Shown: piece by piece, positions 5,614-5,632 of the stretch
Layout: every line of letters starts with the position of its first letter
Position numbering within the stretch: the first letter of the stretch is position 1
NCBI GenBank assembly: GCA_022865365.1
Contig: JALHSW010000203.1
Coordinates: 1 to 5,632 of the forward strand
Direction of reading: 5' to 3'
Source: Acidimicrobiia bacterium
GTDB lineage: Bacteria > Actinomycetota > Acidimicrobiia > IMCC26256 > PALSA-555
Length of the DNA: 5,632 nt
Notes under the pieces: generated by a model
Told to the model about the DNA's origin: nothing
What the model saw: the letters and a program-made list of their open reading frames with translations, nothing else
Databases searched by the model: none
Position numbers and translations under genes: made by a program

Positions 5614-5632
5614 GACTGGCCTCTCCTACTGT

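Overview
The window is high-GC DNA (about two-thirds G+C by eye), with GTG starts and gene families typical of Actinomycetota: a DUF1918 protein, a DUF2267 protein, and an APH-like/P-loop kinase fusion. It looks like chromosomal DNA from an actinobacterium, possibly an uncultured or environmental lineage. I see no rRNA, tRNA, CRISPR array, insertion sequence, integrase or phage gene.

Layout. Bases 84-3241 hold four genes on the minus strand. In transcription order they are a small helical protein of unknown function (3241-2873), a two-domain APH-like/P-loop kinase (2833-1304), a DUF1918 protein starting at a GTG (1193-975), and a membrane-anchored BON + DUF2267 protein (938-84). They fall into two pairs: unknown protein + kinase (39-base gap) and DUF1918 + BON/DUF2267 (36-base gap). 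A 110-base spacer separates the pairs. A 303-base gap (3242-3544) then divides these genes from a plus-strand ABC-2 type exporter, with ATPase at 3545-4447 and permease at 4447-5271. These two overlap by one base and look translationally coupled. A LapA-type (DUF1049) two-helix membrane protein (5613-5335) converges on the permease and continues the minus-strand theme at the right edge.

How they may work together. The minus-strand genes look like a general-stress or dormancy set. The kinase has the same domain architecture as Mycobacterium tuberculosis Rv2004c, a DosR (dormancy) regulon member. The two upstream regions of the two minus-strand gene pairs share an exact 10-mer, CGAAAGTCAC, inside sequences that resemble the DosR/DevR box core (11/14 and 10/14 matches). 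This is the most interesting signal in the window: it suggests a DosR-like hypoxia or redox regulon, but it is unproven. The ABC exporter appears to be an independent two-gene operon of unknown substrate. I did not find a clearly novel defence, mobile or biosynthetic system.
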